From Adiantum capillus-veneris (Eukaryota > Streptophyta > Polypodiopsida > Polypodiales > Pteridaceae): a stretch of 64,000 nt of DNA. The position numbers and the translations under genes are program-made. The DNA lies in assembly GCA_014529385.2 (NCBI GenBank), contig CM043953.1, forward strand, positions 98,079,842 to 98,143,841, in the 5' to 3' direction. Positions within the stretch are counted from its first letter, which is position 1, and each line of letters starts with the position of its first letter. The notes beneath the pieces were generated by a model. The model was given only the letters and a program-made list of their open reading frames with translations. It was not told the DNA's origin and searched no databases. Positions 18,407-28,140 of the stretch are shown here, one piece after another.

Positions 18407-18835
18407 TTGTCAAATCAAATAGATATCCTAGAAAAACTGGATGAAACTAGACTGAGAGCAATTGCATCAATTTATGCACAAAAACGAAACATGAAATCAT
18501 TTTTTGATCAACATGTTATCAGCAAGGAATTTGCTAAAGGGGATTACGTTTTAATGTACCCCCTAAAACAACATTCTAGAAAGCTCAAAGAGCGAGGCAA
18601 TGGACCCTATGTGATTCATGATATATCATCTAGTGGGGCCATTAAGCTTGCTACGTTAGAGGGAGAGGAGATGCATAATTGGATTAGTGGCTACAGATTA
18701 AAGAAGTACAACCTACCACTAACCATAGAGATGCTTGAAAAAATCCATGGTGCAAAGGAGCGAAAAAACAAAGCGAACGAAAAAAAAGCTCAAGCACAGG
18801 AGGAGGCACGAATAAGGATTCTAAAGCACAAATAG
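18407..18835 (+). pseudogene. integrase C-terminal domain and coiled basic segment of G2
   Basis: 142 aa. It has the spacer ILEKLDETRLRAIAS, the basic FFDQHVISKEF, a small SH3-like region (VLMYPLKQHSRKL, NGPYVIHDIS, GAIKLATLEG), then a Lys/Glu/Ala-rich, probably coiled stretch (AKERKNKANEKKAQAQEEAR). This corresponds to G1 residues about 365-535. A stop at 18833 separates it from the protease-like domain. Confidence 0.7.
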
Positions 18836-18899
18836 AAACTACATCAACAAAGGCTTCCTCAACCAGAAGAAACAGTTCCAATTCCTCTATCTGTAATTT

Positions 18900-19237
18900 A
18901 AAGCAATGAGCATTGGGTAATAGGAATTGATGTTCAAATCAATGTCAGACTTCCGAATGGCAGATATCAACGAGCGTTGATTGACACATGAGCCAGAGTC
19001 AATGTGGTCAACTTCTCCACATACAAAATGCTTACAAATGAACCCCTGGTGCAATGCACACAAGATTTAGAAGTAGCCAATGGAGAAAAAATGCCAACCA
19101 TGGGATTCGTAAATTTATCAATCAATGTTGATGGGAATATTTGCCCTCATCAATTTCTAGTGATGAGAGACGAAGGAATCAGAGAAGCACCGTGTTTAGG
19201 AGTTCCATGGATGAGAACGTACAATGTAGTTCCATAA
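18900..19237 (+). pseudogene. retropepsin-like domain downstream of integrase (G2)
   Basis: The reading shows VQINVRLPNGRYQRALIDT, then a TGA stop where the active-site Gly codon would be, followed by ARVNVVNFSTYKM. Further on come GFVNLSINVDG, FLVMRDEG, and CLGVPWM as the C-terminal hydrophobic Gly motif. The arrangement (strand, D-T-[G]-A, substrate-flap region, LGxxWM) matches the domain in G1 at 4435-4200. The stop at the active site shows this copy is dead. Confidence 0.7.
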
Positions 19238-19735
19238 TTGTCAAAAAATGCACTGCTGTACACACATAACACTAACACATACATAACTCAATTTGCCCAA
19301 ACAGATCACTCATGGCCGATAGTCCCAGTCAACAAAGAAAAATCAAAATTTCTGCCGCAAACACCAAAAAAGGCTGTTAGAAAGGTCTGGGTAAAGAAAA
19401 CAATCATGAAGAATAAACACAGACAGATTTGGTTGCCAAAGTCAAAAGTCTCGACAATCAAACCAAATCAGAGACTTTCACAAGCTAAACCGGAGTTAAA
19501 ATGGAAACCCAAGCTGAAAATTGCCAAAAAATTCAGCGTCAGCTAATAAATGGAGACCAAAAACTCAATCCAAGTTGCTTGAAACAATGAAATGGCAATG
19601 GAAACCCAAGAAAACTCAAGAATAGACTTTAAACTCTGTAGCTATAGGTAAAACGGAGTACAAATGGGTTCCAAAAATAGTTGCAGTCCTCACAAAACCG
19701 ACAATCAAGGAGAGGGCAACTCGACTGCAGGCTCT
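19238..19735 (+). pseudogene. W-x-P-K repeat tail of G2
   Basis: The first frame (19238-19546, 102 aa) is strongly basic and contains VWVKK, IWLPK and KWKPK. After a frameshift, the region to 19735 adds KWRPK, QWKPK, a stop, and KWVPK. Spacing between motifs is about 13-30 residues. The equivalent tail of G1 has the same motif at similar spacing, so this is a conserved feature of the two families. I know of no named domain with this pattern. Confidence 0.65.
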
Positions 19736-19931
19736 TTTATTCCATAAACAACTATCCTTGCCATCAAATGCCACTGAACAATCAATTCAGTTCCTGCATC
19801 TTGCACAACACTGTGACAGCCAATGCATTGCTTCAAACATGAGAATAGGGCTAAATTACACGGCCATGCATAGACACATGTTTAAAATCCCATGCACAAG
19901 AACAAAACCTTCACCAGGGACGACTCAGTTT

Positions 19932-19943
19932 GAGAAGAGGGGA
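19932..19943 (+). other. putative polypurine tract of G2
   Basis: GAGAAGAGGGGA lies downstream of the last coding remnants of G2, in the right position to prime plus-strand synthesis. A 3' LTR should start just after, but no second copy is present for comparison. Confidence 0.5.
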
Positions 19944-19949
19944 ATAACA

Positions 19950-21585
19950 ACTGAATCTAGCAACAACTGAACAGATGAATCTAGCAACATTTATGACCAT
20001 TAGGAGGTCCAACCTGTATCTATGTATATAATGTGTGAGATTTTTCACTTTTTAGAGTTCAACTTTGATCAAATCTGATAAAAAAATCTGGAAATTTTAG
20101 CACTTTTTATCATCCAACCAGCATAATAATGAGTTGTAATGGAAAATCTGGAGCATTGAGATGCATCGAGTGAAAATATATGTCTAGGGGTGAGTACAAT
20201 AATTTTTGGCTAATTTTCGCCAGTTAATAAGTACTTTCAATTCATTTCGTTTGATTTCTGTTAATAAAACTTCCAAAATTAATAAACATGACCAAAAAGT
20301 GTCGGAATCAAGATATGGAAGCAAATGCTGAAACAACGATATGATTTTTGAGCATGGAAAATATGGAGCTAATCCAAAGATGTCAAATTTTCACCCTAAA
20401 TGATCATGACAAGATTTCGCCAGAATCGCATCAAATGGTGATACGACGCCAGAATGACGAACGGTTCGACCCACATGTGGTATGCCGATTATTTCGGGAT
20501 CAAAGGTAACAAAAATATCCTTGCGTCACGGAAATCCCGGGTAGATATAGGTCGGGTAGGCCGATTTCTAGTTCATTATTCACTTTGCATTTCTGAGAGA
20601 GAAAGAGGGAGCTTCGAGCACCTAGAGCGTATTGCGACAGTTCTACTCCATACGGACGTTTTGAGCTGTCATTTTAGACCAGATTTCACAGGTATGTTCC
20701 TTGCTATGTAAAGATGAAGCCCAATACATACAAGCACAAAACACTGCACAATCGTGCGCATGAATCAAATCCAAGACAGATTTGGACGGGTAGGTCTAGG
20801 GCCCGTAGAGGCATGAGATCAAGTCCATTTCAAGGCCAGAAGGCACCAGGGAGTACCCCACAGTATCAAGGACAACCTCCTAATGTCAAAACCCAGATAG
20901 GTGGTGGTCTCACACTCCATTCCTGCCTGACACAGAATTTGCAAAAAGGGTCCCCACAACAGCGCCTACACACTGCAAATGACAAAAATGAGTTTGGGCA
21001 GTATAAGACGATCGCGATAGGTGACCCCAGATGAAGAATTTGCAAGATTGGGCATTGCCTAGGCCTAGAGCCCACTTGGGGGTAGTCTCTCATGAAGTTT
21101 CACAAAAAATGCACTTAGTTTGCTCATTGAACGGTCAGAGTTTGTCAAACACGGCCAAATCAAAAAAATTGACCCACAGGTACCAAAATTTGACCGGAAA
21201 CCATGACAGATGTTCCAGAGGTATATCCATCCTACCAGGAGTCTGTACAGCAGAGGAAATGGAGCTCAGAATCACCCACAGGGACAAATATGGTCATTTC
21301 AGTCACAAGTGCGCACACAGAGGAGGATTTTTGGCCGGAACTGACTTCAGAGACCAAATGGTGACTTAGATACGAACAAATATTCCATAGGTATCCCAAA
21401 ATTTCCTGAAAAATACCCAAACTTGGAAAATCTCTAAAGACAGGCTAAAAAGTGACCGATCGGGATAAAATCAGACAGAGGAGTAGGCAGATGATAGCAG
21501 GACATCTTGAAAGCATCAGAAGATAAAAAACTAACATCTACTAACTCCAGGATCCATCCAAAATTAACTAGAAAAATCAAACATT
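19950..21585 (+). other. non-coding region, possibly the 3' LTR of G2
   Basis: No gene recognised. The base composition is A-rich, with short frames that look like chance. From its position it may be the G2 3' LTR and flanking DNA. The purine-rich sequence near 20600 (GAGAGAGAAAGAGGGAG) is unexplained. Confidence 0.35.
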
Positions 21586-21589
21586 AGAG

Positions 21590-21840
21590 GGTAGGAATTC
21601 TGTACGAAAAGCAATCTCAAACTCTGCCCATGTCTTGGGTTTTTGATGAGGTTTATAAGCCATCCACCACTTATAGGCCTTGCCTTCCTAGTGATAGACT
21701 GGTATGACACAGTTTGATTGCATCATGCGTATGATGCATGTCATGAATTTCAGCCCTTTTACTTAAGAATGTGTTAACAGAATCCTTATTACGTTCCCTA
21801 TCCTCACCCTTGAAGACGGGAGGCTTCATATTCTTGAGAA
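21590..21840 (-). pseudogene. displaced gypsy gag N-terminal fragment
   Basis: The minus strand reads MKPPVFKGEDRERNKDSVN, then after frameshifts AYKWWMAYKPH, PKTWAEFEIAFRTEFLP. This is the WW...W..F...F pattern of the Retrotrans_gag domain. It lies after (downstream on the minus strand of) the protease fragment at 21826-22167, whereas gag should precede it. The piece is therefore rearranged or belongs to a second copy. Confidence 0.7.
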
Positions 21841-22215
21841 GCTCTTGTGCACTGTGACAGTGACATTAGGACATTCCTGAGCGATGTTAGTTTCCATGCC
21901 TGAGGCGAATCCGGACACCTGGATAGGAGATGCCGGGATCGTGCAAAGACGTGCTTTTGCTGCAAATGAATCACTAACCACATCATACACGCTACCAGGA
22001 TCAAACAAAATCACTAACATGTGTCCATTTACAAAACTATAACATTTGATGAGAGAGTCATCAATATGATCATTTGAAGGTGCAAACAACGTTGAAGAAT
22101 TATTCAAAGCATTGACAATTGATGTGGGTTTCTTTTGTAATGGAATCTGTGGACATGTGCTTTTCATGTGACCTTTGGTGTGACACTGAAAACATCTTCT
22201 TTCTTTCTTATAAAT
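21826..22215 (-). pseudogene. gypsy zinc knuckle and retropepsin fragment
   Basis: The minus strand around 22160-22200 encodes a CCHC knuckle, CFQCHTKGHMKSTC. The protease region follows: MLVILFDPGSVYDVVS as the active-site loop (DPG where DTG or DSG is usual), AAKARL, VSGFASGMETN, AQECPNVTVTVHK. A fragment of the same protease family, covering its C-terminal half, lies at 45005-45200. The frame breaks at about 21840. Confidence 0.75.
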
Positions 22216-22276
22216 GTCTTGTTCTTCTGGTTCTAGAAAACCTCCTAAATTCCTTTTGTGGCTTTTTCATCAGGCG

Positions 22277-22745
22277 TCAGCTTAGGGGTGTCCTGAGCTT
22301 TAGCCTTTCTTTTATTAGCATTGTTAGATTGAGAAGTTTGTGCTTTGGAGGTAGAATGAGACTCAGAAGAAGAATCACCGTTCTTACCATTTGTCTTACC
22401 ATTGTGGTTATCTTGGGATGTGTTCGAGGAAGACTTACTCTCCTCGGGCTTACCTTTGTTGTGCTCATTTCCTGGTTGAGAGCAATTCTTACGACCGCAT
22501 TGAAGTCGATGGGATCGGCGATTCGTACATCAAACTTGATGTAGGCATCTAGCCCGGAAACAAACGCCTCCATGATCGTCGTCCGACTTCCGCAACTGAA
22601 CGCCTAACTGCAAAACACGATTAGAAAAAAGTCACGACAAGAGTTCCATTTTGCTTGAGACCACGCCATTCCTCCTTCAACCGTTCTATGTACTGGGGTG
22701 ACATGAACTGGTCCTTCACCTTCTCCTGAAAGTGAGCTTCTCCCT
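22277..22745 (-). pseudogene. gypsy gag central/C-terminal region
   Basis: From 22745 downward the minus strand gives KVKDQFMSPQYIERLKEEW and GLKQNGTLVV, then after shifts FVSGLDAYIKFDVRIADP and FNAVVRIALNQE. This is the second half of a Retrotrans_gag domain, followed by a Ser/Lys-rich linker toward the zinc knuckle. Several frameshifts are present. It is continuous with the protease fragment at 21826 but separated from its own N-terminal WW part. Confidence 0.7.
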
Positions 22746-23012
22746 AATTGGGTGGTTAGAAGTGTCACCGCTTTTTGCGCTACTTGATGTCTCGCCTGTC
22801 TCCTGTGGTGGATCGCTTCTGGCAGCGAGCACTTGGAAAACCAAAGCATACATGTGTTGATCGCTTAGTGTCTCCTGCTCGAGCTCTGAAGCAGCCCGTT
22901 TTTCTTCGCGTTCCATCGTGGTGGCAGCACATTGAGCCTCCTGGAATAGCATCATCTCCATCATACCTTTGATCAAGGCCTCCATGGGAGAGGGATCGAA
23001 TCGTGGTGGCAA
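22716..23012 (-). pseudogene. N-terminal gag region of the same gypsy remnant
   Basis: A 98-aa frame (MPPRFDPSPMEALIKGMM...) with a Met/Glu-rich helical start and a Ser/Thr-rich end (ETSSSAKSGDTSN). It lies between the primer site (23251) and the gag body, so it is most simply the gag N-terminus. There is no recognised motif. Confidence 0.5.
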
Positions 23013-23250
23013 TGGAGATTGGGGCGGTGATTTGGGAAGACCTGTCTAGTGAAAAGAGGAACGAGAGGAGGCTGGACAAGCCCTTTAAGATTACCCTGTC
23101 ACTCCTCAAAAACAAAGATTAGCGAGACCATGCCCAAGTGGTCTTGAATTACATGCATGCTCAAACAAGCGAAAACTTTAAGAGAGAAACTTTCTGAGAG
23201 ACTTTCTTTAGGTTCTTTTCTCGGGTGTTGATACCAAGCACTACCAGAGA

Positions 23251-23263
23251 GCTCTGATACCAA
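23251..23263 (-). other. primer binding site (initiator tRNA-Met type)
   Basis: The minus strand reads TTGGTATCAGAGC immediately downstream of the LTR end (23264). Confidence 0.85.
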
Positions 23264-24490
23264 TGTAATGTGCAGCATAAGTGATTGAACGGTTACAGCT
23301 CAAGATTAGTGCTTAAATCTTTCCTTTATGTTCCTTGTGCTTTAGCGAGATGGTTCCTTTTTGTTCTTAAAGAGAATGTGTGCAATGAAGTTGAGAGAAA
23401 GGAGATAGAGACTGTGAATAAAGGTTCTGTGATTGGAGAGAGAGAGAGAGAGAAGACATACACTACAAATGGGGTCCCAAACCCCCCTCTCTATTGCTAG
23501 AGAGGTACTTGCTTTTGATTGTATAAATCTGGTACAACTTTAGAGATGCTGATGCTATGATACGATCTGCAATGTCTAATGATGAGAGACGGCTAGAAAT
23601 GCAAAAACGCTATGTCAACCTGAGAGGTTGAGGCTGAAAATCTGCTCAAATTCCACTAACGCAAAGAGCTGAAATCTGCTAATGAAAATGCTAGGCTGAA
23701 ATGGCTGAATCTGGTAATTTTGTCGCGATGGAATGGTGTTGCAGAATGAGGGCGATGGTGTAGAGGCTGATATCGCTAATGCAATGGCTGATTTCTGGAA
23801 ACGCTGAGGCTGATGGGCTGATGCGGCGTGATTCTGCTAACGCTTGGAAAACTCTAACGCTGGGGTTCTCCTGCTGCTGAGTTTGCAGAGCTTATAGCTC
23901 TCTGATGCTGACTACTGAAAATGATAGCTCAAGTGGTCCTTATATATGAATCTGAAAACTGGGTAGGGCAATTTAAAGACAGTGTTTTCTGGAAATGCAA
24001 ATTATTAATAAATAATAATATGACTTAAAATGCTTGGACCGAACACTCTGCTCATCCGAATTGGATTCCGATGCTTCTGTTGAGGAACACTCACCAATGC
24101 CCACAGGATGCAAGCCCTGGCTATTGTCATGTGCACAACTTAGCCCTTTGTGTACATGGACAAGCTGACTTCAACCCACGGTTAATTCTAGCCTAGGAAG
24201 TGATCTGGCACCTTTGTGATCCTTTAGAGGACGTGCATGTCCAGTCACTTTAGAGAAGCTGCATACCCTTTGATTGCACAAGAGCACAACTAGAGTCCAC
24301 TCCATGTGGGCCTTGGCGTGTGTTCCCCGTAGGAAGTGCAAGACCTCTTTCAAGTGGTTCTTAACCACTTGCCAGTGGCCACCAGTTTACATAAGCAACA
24401 CTCAGCACTATGAAGCTTTTTCTAACCACTTGGTCAGCACATTCTACTTATCTACTGAGCAATTTAAATTATCACAAAGCACCTCTAGGC
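23264..24490 (-). repeat. 5' LTR region of the rearranged gypsy remnant
   Basis: The LTR ends at 23264 (minus strand ...CATTACA). A TATA-like TATATA with AGG lies at 23941-23948. The stretch 23600-23930 is full of GCTGA/CTGCTAA-type short repeats. Near 24353 there is CAAGTGGTTCTTAACCACTT, the core of the 43-bp minisatellite at 12601-13180. The upstream boundary is not identifiable, so the end coordinate is nominal. Confidence 0.5.
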
Positions 24491-24494
24491 ACTT

Positions 24495-24835
24495 TTAGCA
24501 ACAAGCTACCTGTAAGGAGTCCAAATCTTCTTTAAGCCGCCCCAAATCAGTAGTCGCACCTGCCTTAGACAACGTCTTGGTGATAGCTGTGACCTCCACC
24601 TCTTTGCGCTCTACCTCCCGTGCATCTGAGTCAGGTGAGGTCTTGAGCACCTCCAGCTCCTTGTTTAGTTGGTCCAATTCCCTGTAGAAGTCACTGTAAG
24701 CTGAAAACTGCCCTTGATTTCTAAGCCACATGTCCCTCTTTTCCTGCAACTGCACTTTCACCTCGCCCAACAGCCTTTTTTGCTCATTCTCCTATCCACT
24801 AAGTCCCTCTGCCATGTTGAGCACCAGCTGAATAT
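24495..24835 (-). pseudogene. coiled-coil gene fragment
   Basis: The 91-aa frame 24770-24495 is highly charged with heptad-like Leu spacing (FYRELDQLNKELEVLK, VTAITKTLSKAG, LGRLKEDLDSLQ) and is predicted by eye to be coiled coil. The same frame continues upstream past a single stop at about 24790 (ENEQKRLLGEV; before it YIQLVLNMAEGLSG), so it was once longer. It resembles an exon of a host gene, not a transposon protein. On the same strand, 2.5 kb upstream, another exon-like fragment (27309-27590) sits on the far side of the LINE insertion. They could be parts of one interrupted gene. The family is not recognised. Confidence 0.45.
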
Positions 24836-25177
24836 ACATTGGCGTCTCTACTTTATGAACTGGCTGCAGCTTTGCTTGCCGACATTGTCGGTATTGCCAG
24901 AGAGGCAATTACAAGTATGGGAGGGCCACTACTCCAGGATCTTTGCCGATACGGACGGGACCAACAAGGATCCTCTTGCTTGGTATGACAAACACGTGCG
25001 CATTTGGCCTGGTATGCTTGAAGTATGTGACCCGTTGAACTGGTACGAAGTGCGGGAGGCCTGTCGGGGTTGAAGAGACACAAGGCAGCTGGAGGTGACG
25101 GGTTACCACCCGAATTCTTCAAGCTACTTGTGAAAGATAAGGGGCTTAGGTCGGATCCGCGTAAGCCATGATCGGAG

Positions 25178-25600
25178 ATGGGCAAGGCTTACTTGCAAAT
25201 GATTGAGGGCATTTATGATACCGGAGACATCCTGGCTGGCGCTAGCGATGCAGTGATTGTGTCAATCCCCAAGAAGGGCGATTTGACCAACACTGATAAC
25301 TACCGCGGGATCGCGTTAATCTCCGTTGCCATAAAAGTTCTCACTACGGTCGTGATTAGGCGGATCACTAAACTGCTTGAAAAGAGGAATTTCTTCAATC
25401 CCGGCCAAGCAGGCTTCCGTACTAATGAGGAATGCATAGGGCAAGTCGCCTGTCTCAAAGAGATCGTGAAACTCCGTCACAAGGATGGGAAACCAACTTA
25501 TGCGGCCTACATTGATTTCAAGAAGGCATACGACACAGTACCGCACGAGGCGTTGTTCCTAAAGCTCGCTGCGGCTGGCCTGCAAGGTCGAGCACTTTGA
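25178..25600 (+). pseudogene. LINE reverse transcriptase, fingers and first palm motif
   Basis: A 140-aa frame: VIVSIPKKGDLTNTDNYRGI, ALISVAIKVLTTVV, NPGQAGFRTNEECI and the palm motif YAAYIDFKKAYDTVPHEALF with the first catalytic Asp. The preceding frame (to about 25171) supplies KAAGGDGLPPEF. The frame is lost near 25600 and continues in others. Confidence 0.85.
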
Positions 25601-26391
25601 TTCTTCCAAGCGCTCTACAGGTCCACCTCTGTTAAAGTACGGCATATGGATCAACTGTCGGATTCGATTCCGGTGCAGCGGTGAGTCCGCCAAGGATGCT
25701 CGGGATCGTCCTGTCTATTCAATATATACATCAATGATATTTAGACGCAGATGGGGAAACATGGGGCGTGCAAGTACCTAACCTCCTCAAGAGAATAAAA
25801 GGACTCCTTTTTGCCGACGACCTGGTTCTACTTGCTGACTCTCCTGAAAGCCTGCAGACGAGCCTTGACAAGGTAAGTGAATGGGCAAAGACCTAGGGCA
25901 TGACCTTTGGAATTGACAAATGCATGGTCACGGTGTTCCACGGCGACCTGCAAGATCTCTCTATGAGGATCTTTACTTTGGGTGGTGAGATGGTTGAAGT
26001 AGGTGAGACGTACAGATACCTTGGCATCGACGTTGACTCGACCTTTTCCATTGAACGTATCGTTAAAGAGCGAGCGGACAAGGGGAGGAAAAGTCTCTTC
26101 GCATGTCAACACCTACTGGCGAACCGAGCCATCCCTATCTGGTCTCAACTGACTGTTTTTAAGGCGTGCGTGTATCCAGTGATTTGTTATGGCGTGGAAA
26201 TTATGGGGGCCCACGATCAGCGTGTCCTTCACTCTCTGCAGCGCCTCGTCGCCACCGGGATGCGAATGTTACTCAGAAAGGGACGGCAACTCTCCATCAT
26301 GAGTTTAACATACCACCCGTACCTGCCTTTTGTGGGGGACAACGAGCACGGGCTTTTGACAAGTACCGCTCGGTTTCATCTACTTGGATAG
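25600..26391 (+). pseudogene. LINE reverse transcriptase, palm and thumb
   Basis: Read across frameshifts: VRQGCSGSSCLFNIYINDI, a stop, then KGLLFADDLVLLADSPESL with the FADD catalytic pair, and SEWAKT, a stop, GMTFGIDKCMVTVF. From 25900 a 163-aa frame continues with GETYRYLGIDVDS (the usual YLG motif after the palm) and helical thumb sequence ending near 26390. Confidence 0.85.
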
Positions 26392-26393
26392 GC

Positions 26394-27026
26394 TCTTTGG
26401 TAAACAAGAAGCCTAAGAACCAACCGTTCAAGAAGTGGACTTGGACGACAAGAACCGAGAATTGGATGAATAAATATATCCCAGCGGCTGACTTCAGCTC
26501 AGTACGCTACCACGCATGGGACAAGTGGGACGAGAGGCATTCGTGCCTGGCGCTGGAGCCCTATAAGGAGGCCGGCTATGAACAAATACGTGGATACCTG
26601 CTGCAGGTCAATAGGAGTACTGTAGTCACTAGGAAGGAGGAGAGAATGCTGGCTCTCGTGAGAGTAGGTGGGCTTAAACTGGCTGATAGTTATATGCGCG
26701 GACACAGCATTTGCACGCTGTGCTCCCAGTTAGAGGGTCGTTCGCTTTCGCATTTGCTGGTGAGGTGTCCGGCGACAGATGATCCTAGGGGGAGGTGGCT
26801 AGACCAATTCAACTCCGCCTTCAACGCTCTCGACCCTTCGCTTGACCCTGAAGAAAGGACCGTTATCCTCCTTGGTGGGGAGGCTTGCGGGAAGCGGTTG
26901 CCCTTTTGGGTACGCCGTGATCCGCACTCGAGGGACGAAACTGCAGGGCACGTGTCTGTGGCGAAGTTCCTCGGTGAAGTTGTACCCCGGTATTTAGGTG
27001 CTCTGCATAGGCGGATGGGGAGATAA
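26394..27026 (+). CDS. LINE C-terminal domain with CCHC motif
   Basis: The open frame runs from 26166, but homology in this phase begins near 26394. It is Trp-rich (KKWTWTTRTENWMNKY) and contains CTLCSQLEGRSLSHLLVRC, the Cys/His cluster commonly found at the C-terminus of LINE ORF2 proteins and thought to aid RNA or target binding. It ends YLGALHRRMGR and a stop at 27024-27026. No RNase H motif was seen after RT. Confidence 0.75.
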   Translation, partial: SLVNKKPKNQPFKKWTWTTRTENWMNKYIPAADFSSVRYHAWDKWDERHSCLALEPYKEAGYEQIRGYLLQVNRSTVVTRKEERMLALVRVGGLKLADSYMRGHSICTLCSQLEGRSLSHLLVRCPATDDPRGRWLDQFNSAFNALDPSLDPEERTVILLGGEACGKRLPFWVRRDPHSRDETAGHVSVAKFLGEVVPRYLGALHRRMGR

Positions 27027-27300
27027 TACTCCCCTTCCTATGCCGTTATTTGAATCCGATCCCTTACGGGGGCAATGACGTAATTCTCCCCAAGCGAAGC
27101 CAGATGAGCTACGAGAGCATCCAAGTGCCATTCCCCCCCCGGGAGGGGGGGTCAACTTCACCTAAAAGGGGTTGGGAAATGCATAATGGGAGACATTACC
27201 AGCCTCAGCGGACGCCACCTGTGAGCCGACGCCCTTCTAAGCGGGTATGACATTTCCTAGGGGAAAACCGTCGGGTTTCAAAGGCAGTTTAGTGAGGTGA
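27027..27300 (+). other. LINE 3' untranslated tail
   Basis: Non-coding and GC-rich, with a strong hairpin of CCCCCCCCGGGAGGGGGGG at about 27134-27152. No poly-A tail is evident at its end; the last bases before the AT-rich flank are GTGAGCGATAAG. Confidence 0.5.
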
Positions 27301-27308
27301 GCGATAAG

Positions 27309-27590
27309 TTACCTAGAGTAGTTGAGAAAAAGCTTTGTGCTTTTCTTGTGCAAGCACTTGACGACACTCAGCCACTCCTCATCAGGGATATCTTTATCTG
27401 TGAGATCTTTAGGTAGCTTCCCATCTAGGCTGAGCCCGTACTCCTCATGCAGTTCCTCGATTGAGAAGAAAAATCTTGATAGCCGCGGGTAATCCAATGC
27501 TGCAAGAAGCAAGTGAAAACAGAGCTCGTTGAAAATCCAAGCTTTGCAAACACTGAAGCAATGGAAAAAAACAATGCAAAACATACACAT
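27309..27590 (-). pseudogene. exon-like gene fragment
   Basis: The informative part is the C-terminal 60 residues (LDYPRLSRFFFSIEELHEEYGL, DGKLPKDLTDKDIPDEEWL, VVKCLHKKSTKLFLNYSR), which have balanced, gene-like composition. The first 30 residues (MCMFCIVFFHCF...) look like intron translated by chance, and an acceptor-like pyrimidine/AG region is plausible there. It ends 9 bp before the LINE tail region. The family is not recognised. It may pair with 24495-24835 as part of one disrupted gene. Confidence 0.4.
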
Positions 27591-27814
27591 GCATACCTTT
27601 TGATGACTTTGTTGACTACTTCAAATTGGATGCAACGCATTCTAGAGTTCCGGGCACAGCCTTTGCCTCCACTTTTGATGGACTGCTTCGTGTCGCTTGC
27701 TCATTGGGTGGAGGGTTTGATCTTGTGTGCCCTTCCCGATCTTGTGCCTTGGTAAACCGCGTGCAGGTGATTTCATCTTACAGCCTAAAGCTTGACTGTA
27801 CAATAAAGAGGATG

Positions 27815-28140
27815 ACCTTATGAGCACGTAGAGAAAGACTAATGCCTACAACTCCAAGTGCTACAATATGATGCATGCAAAGCTTGCCTTCAGTAAAGCA
27901 GACAGGCAAAACGGGACTTGCCGACATGTAAGCTTCAGCAGTTCAAAACTGTTCATGAGCACGGTTGGCGACCTTTGTTTGCGGAAAGGATGCATGTCTT
28001 ATGAGCACGAGGTGAAAGACTAATGCATGCATACAGCTCCAAGTGCTACAGTATTCATGATGCATGCAAAGCTTCACTTCAAAAGCAGCAAGAAAAACGA
28101 CTGCACATGAAGACATGGAAACCTCCGTAGTTCAAAACGG
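27815..28140 (+). repeat. imperfect direct repeat, period about 180 bp
   Basis: TTATGAGCACG, AAAGACTAATGC, CTCCAAGTGCTACA and GATGCATGCAAAGCTT occur in both copies, beginning near 27819 and 27999. The surrounding sequence from 27591 to 28540 has no recognised gene. Confidence 0.75.

Larger units (their letters stand above)
16057..19945 (+). mobile_element. Ty3/gypsy-like element G2 with post-integrase retropepsin-like domain
   Basis: Plus strand. It begins abruptly inside RT (FLDGFSGYNQL), the preceding part having been lost at the copia LTR junction. Then come RT with an intact YMDD, RNase H, a duplicated integrase zinc-finger module, the integrase core, a basic coiled segment, a retropepsin-like domain, a W-x-P-K repeat tail and a polypurine tract near 19932. 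The same order as G1, at clearly lower sequence similarity, indicates a related but distinct family. Multiple stops and frameshifts make it defective. Confidence 0.8.
24840..27026 (+). mobile_element. 5'-truncated non-LTR (LINE) retrotransposon
   Basis: It begins inside the pre-RT region (ERQLQVWEGHYSRIFAD; EVREAC; KAAGGDGLPPEFFKLL), with no apurinic-endonuclease domain visible. It proceeds through a full RT and ends with a CCHC-like C-terminal region near 26720 and a 3' tail to about 27300. It is more GC-rich than its flanks. The RT wording (IPKKGDL, NYRGIALISV) differs from ordinary plant L1 elements, which usually read IPK...RPISLCN. Frameshifts at about 25070, 25170, 25600 and 26390 make it defective. 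Confidence 0.85.
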
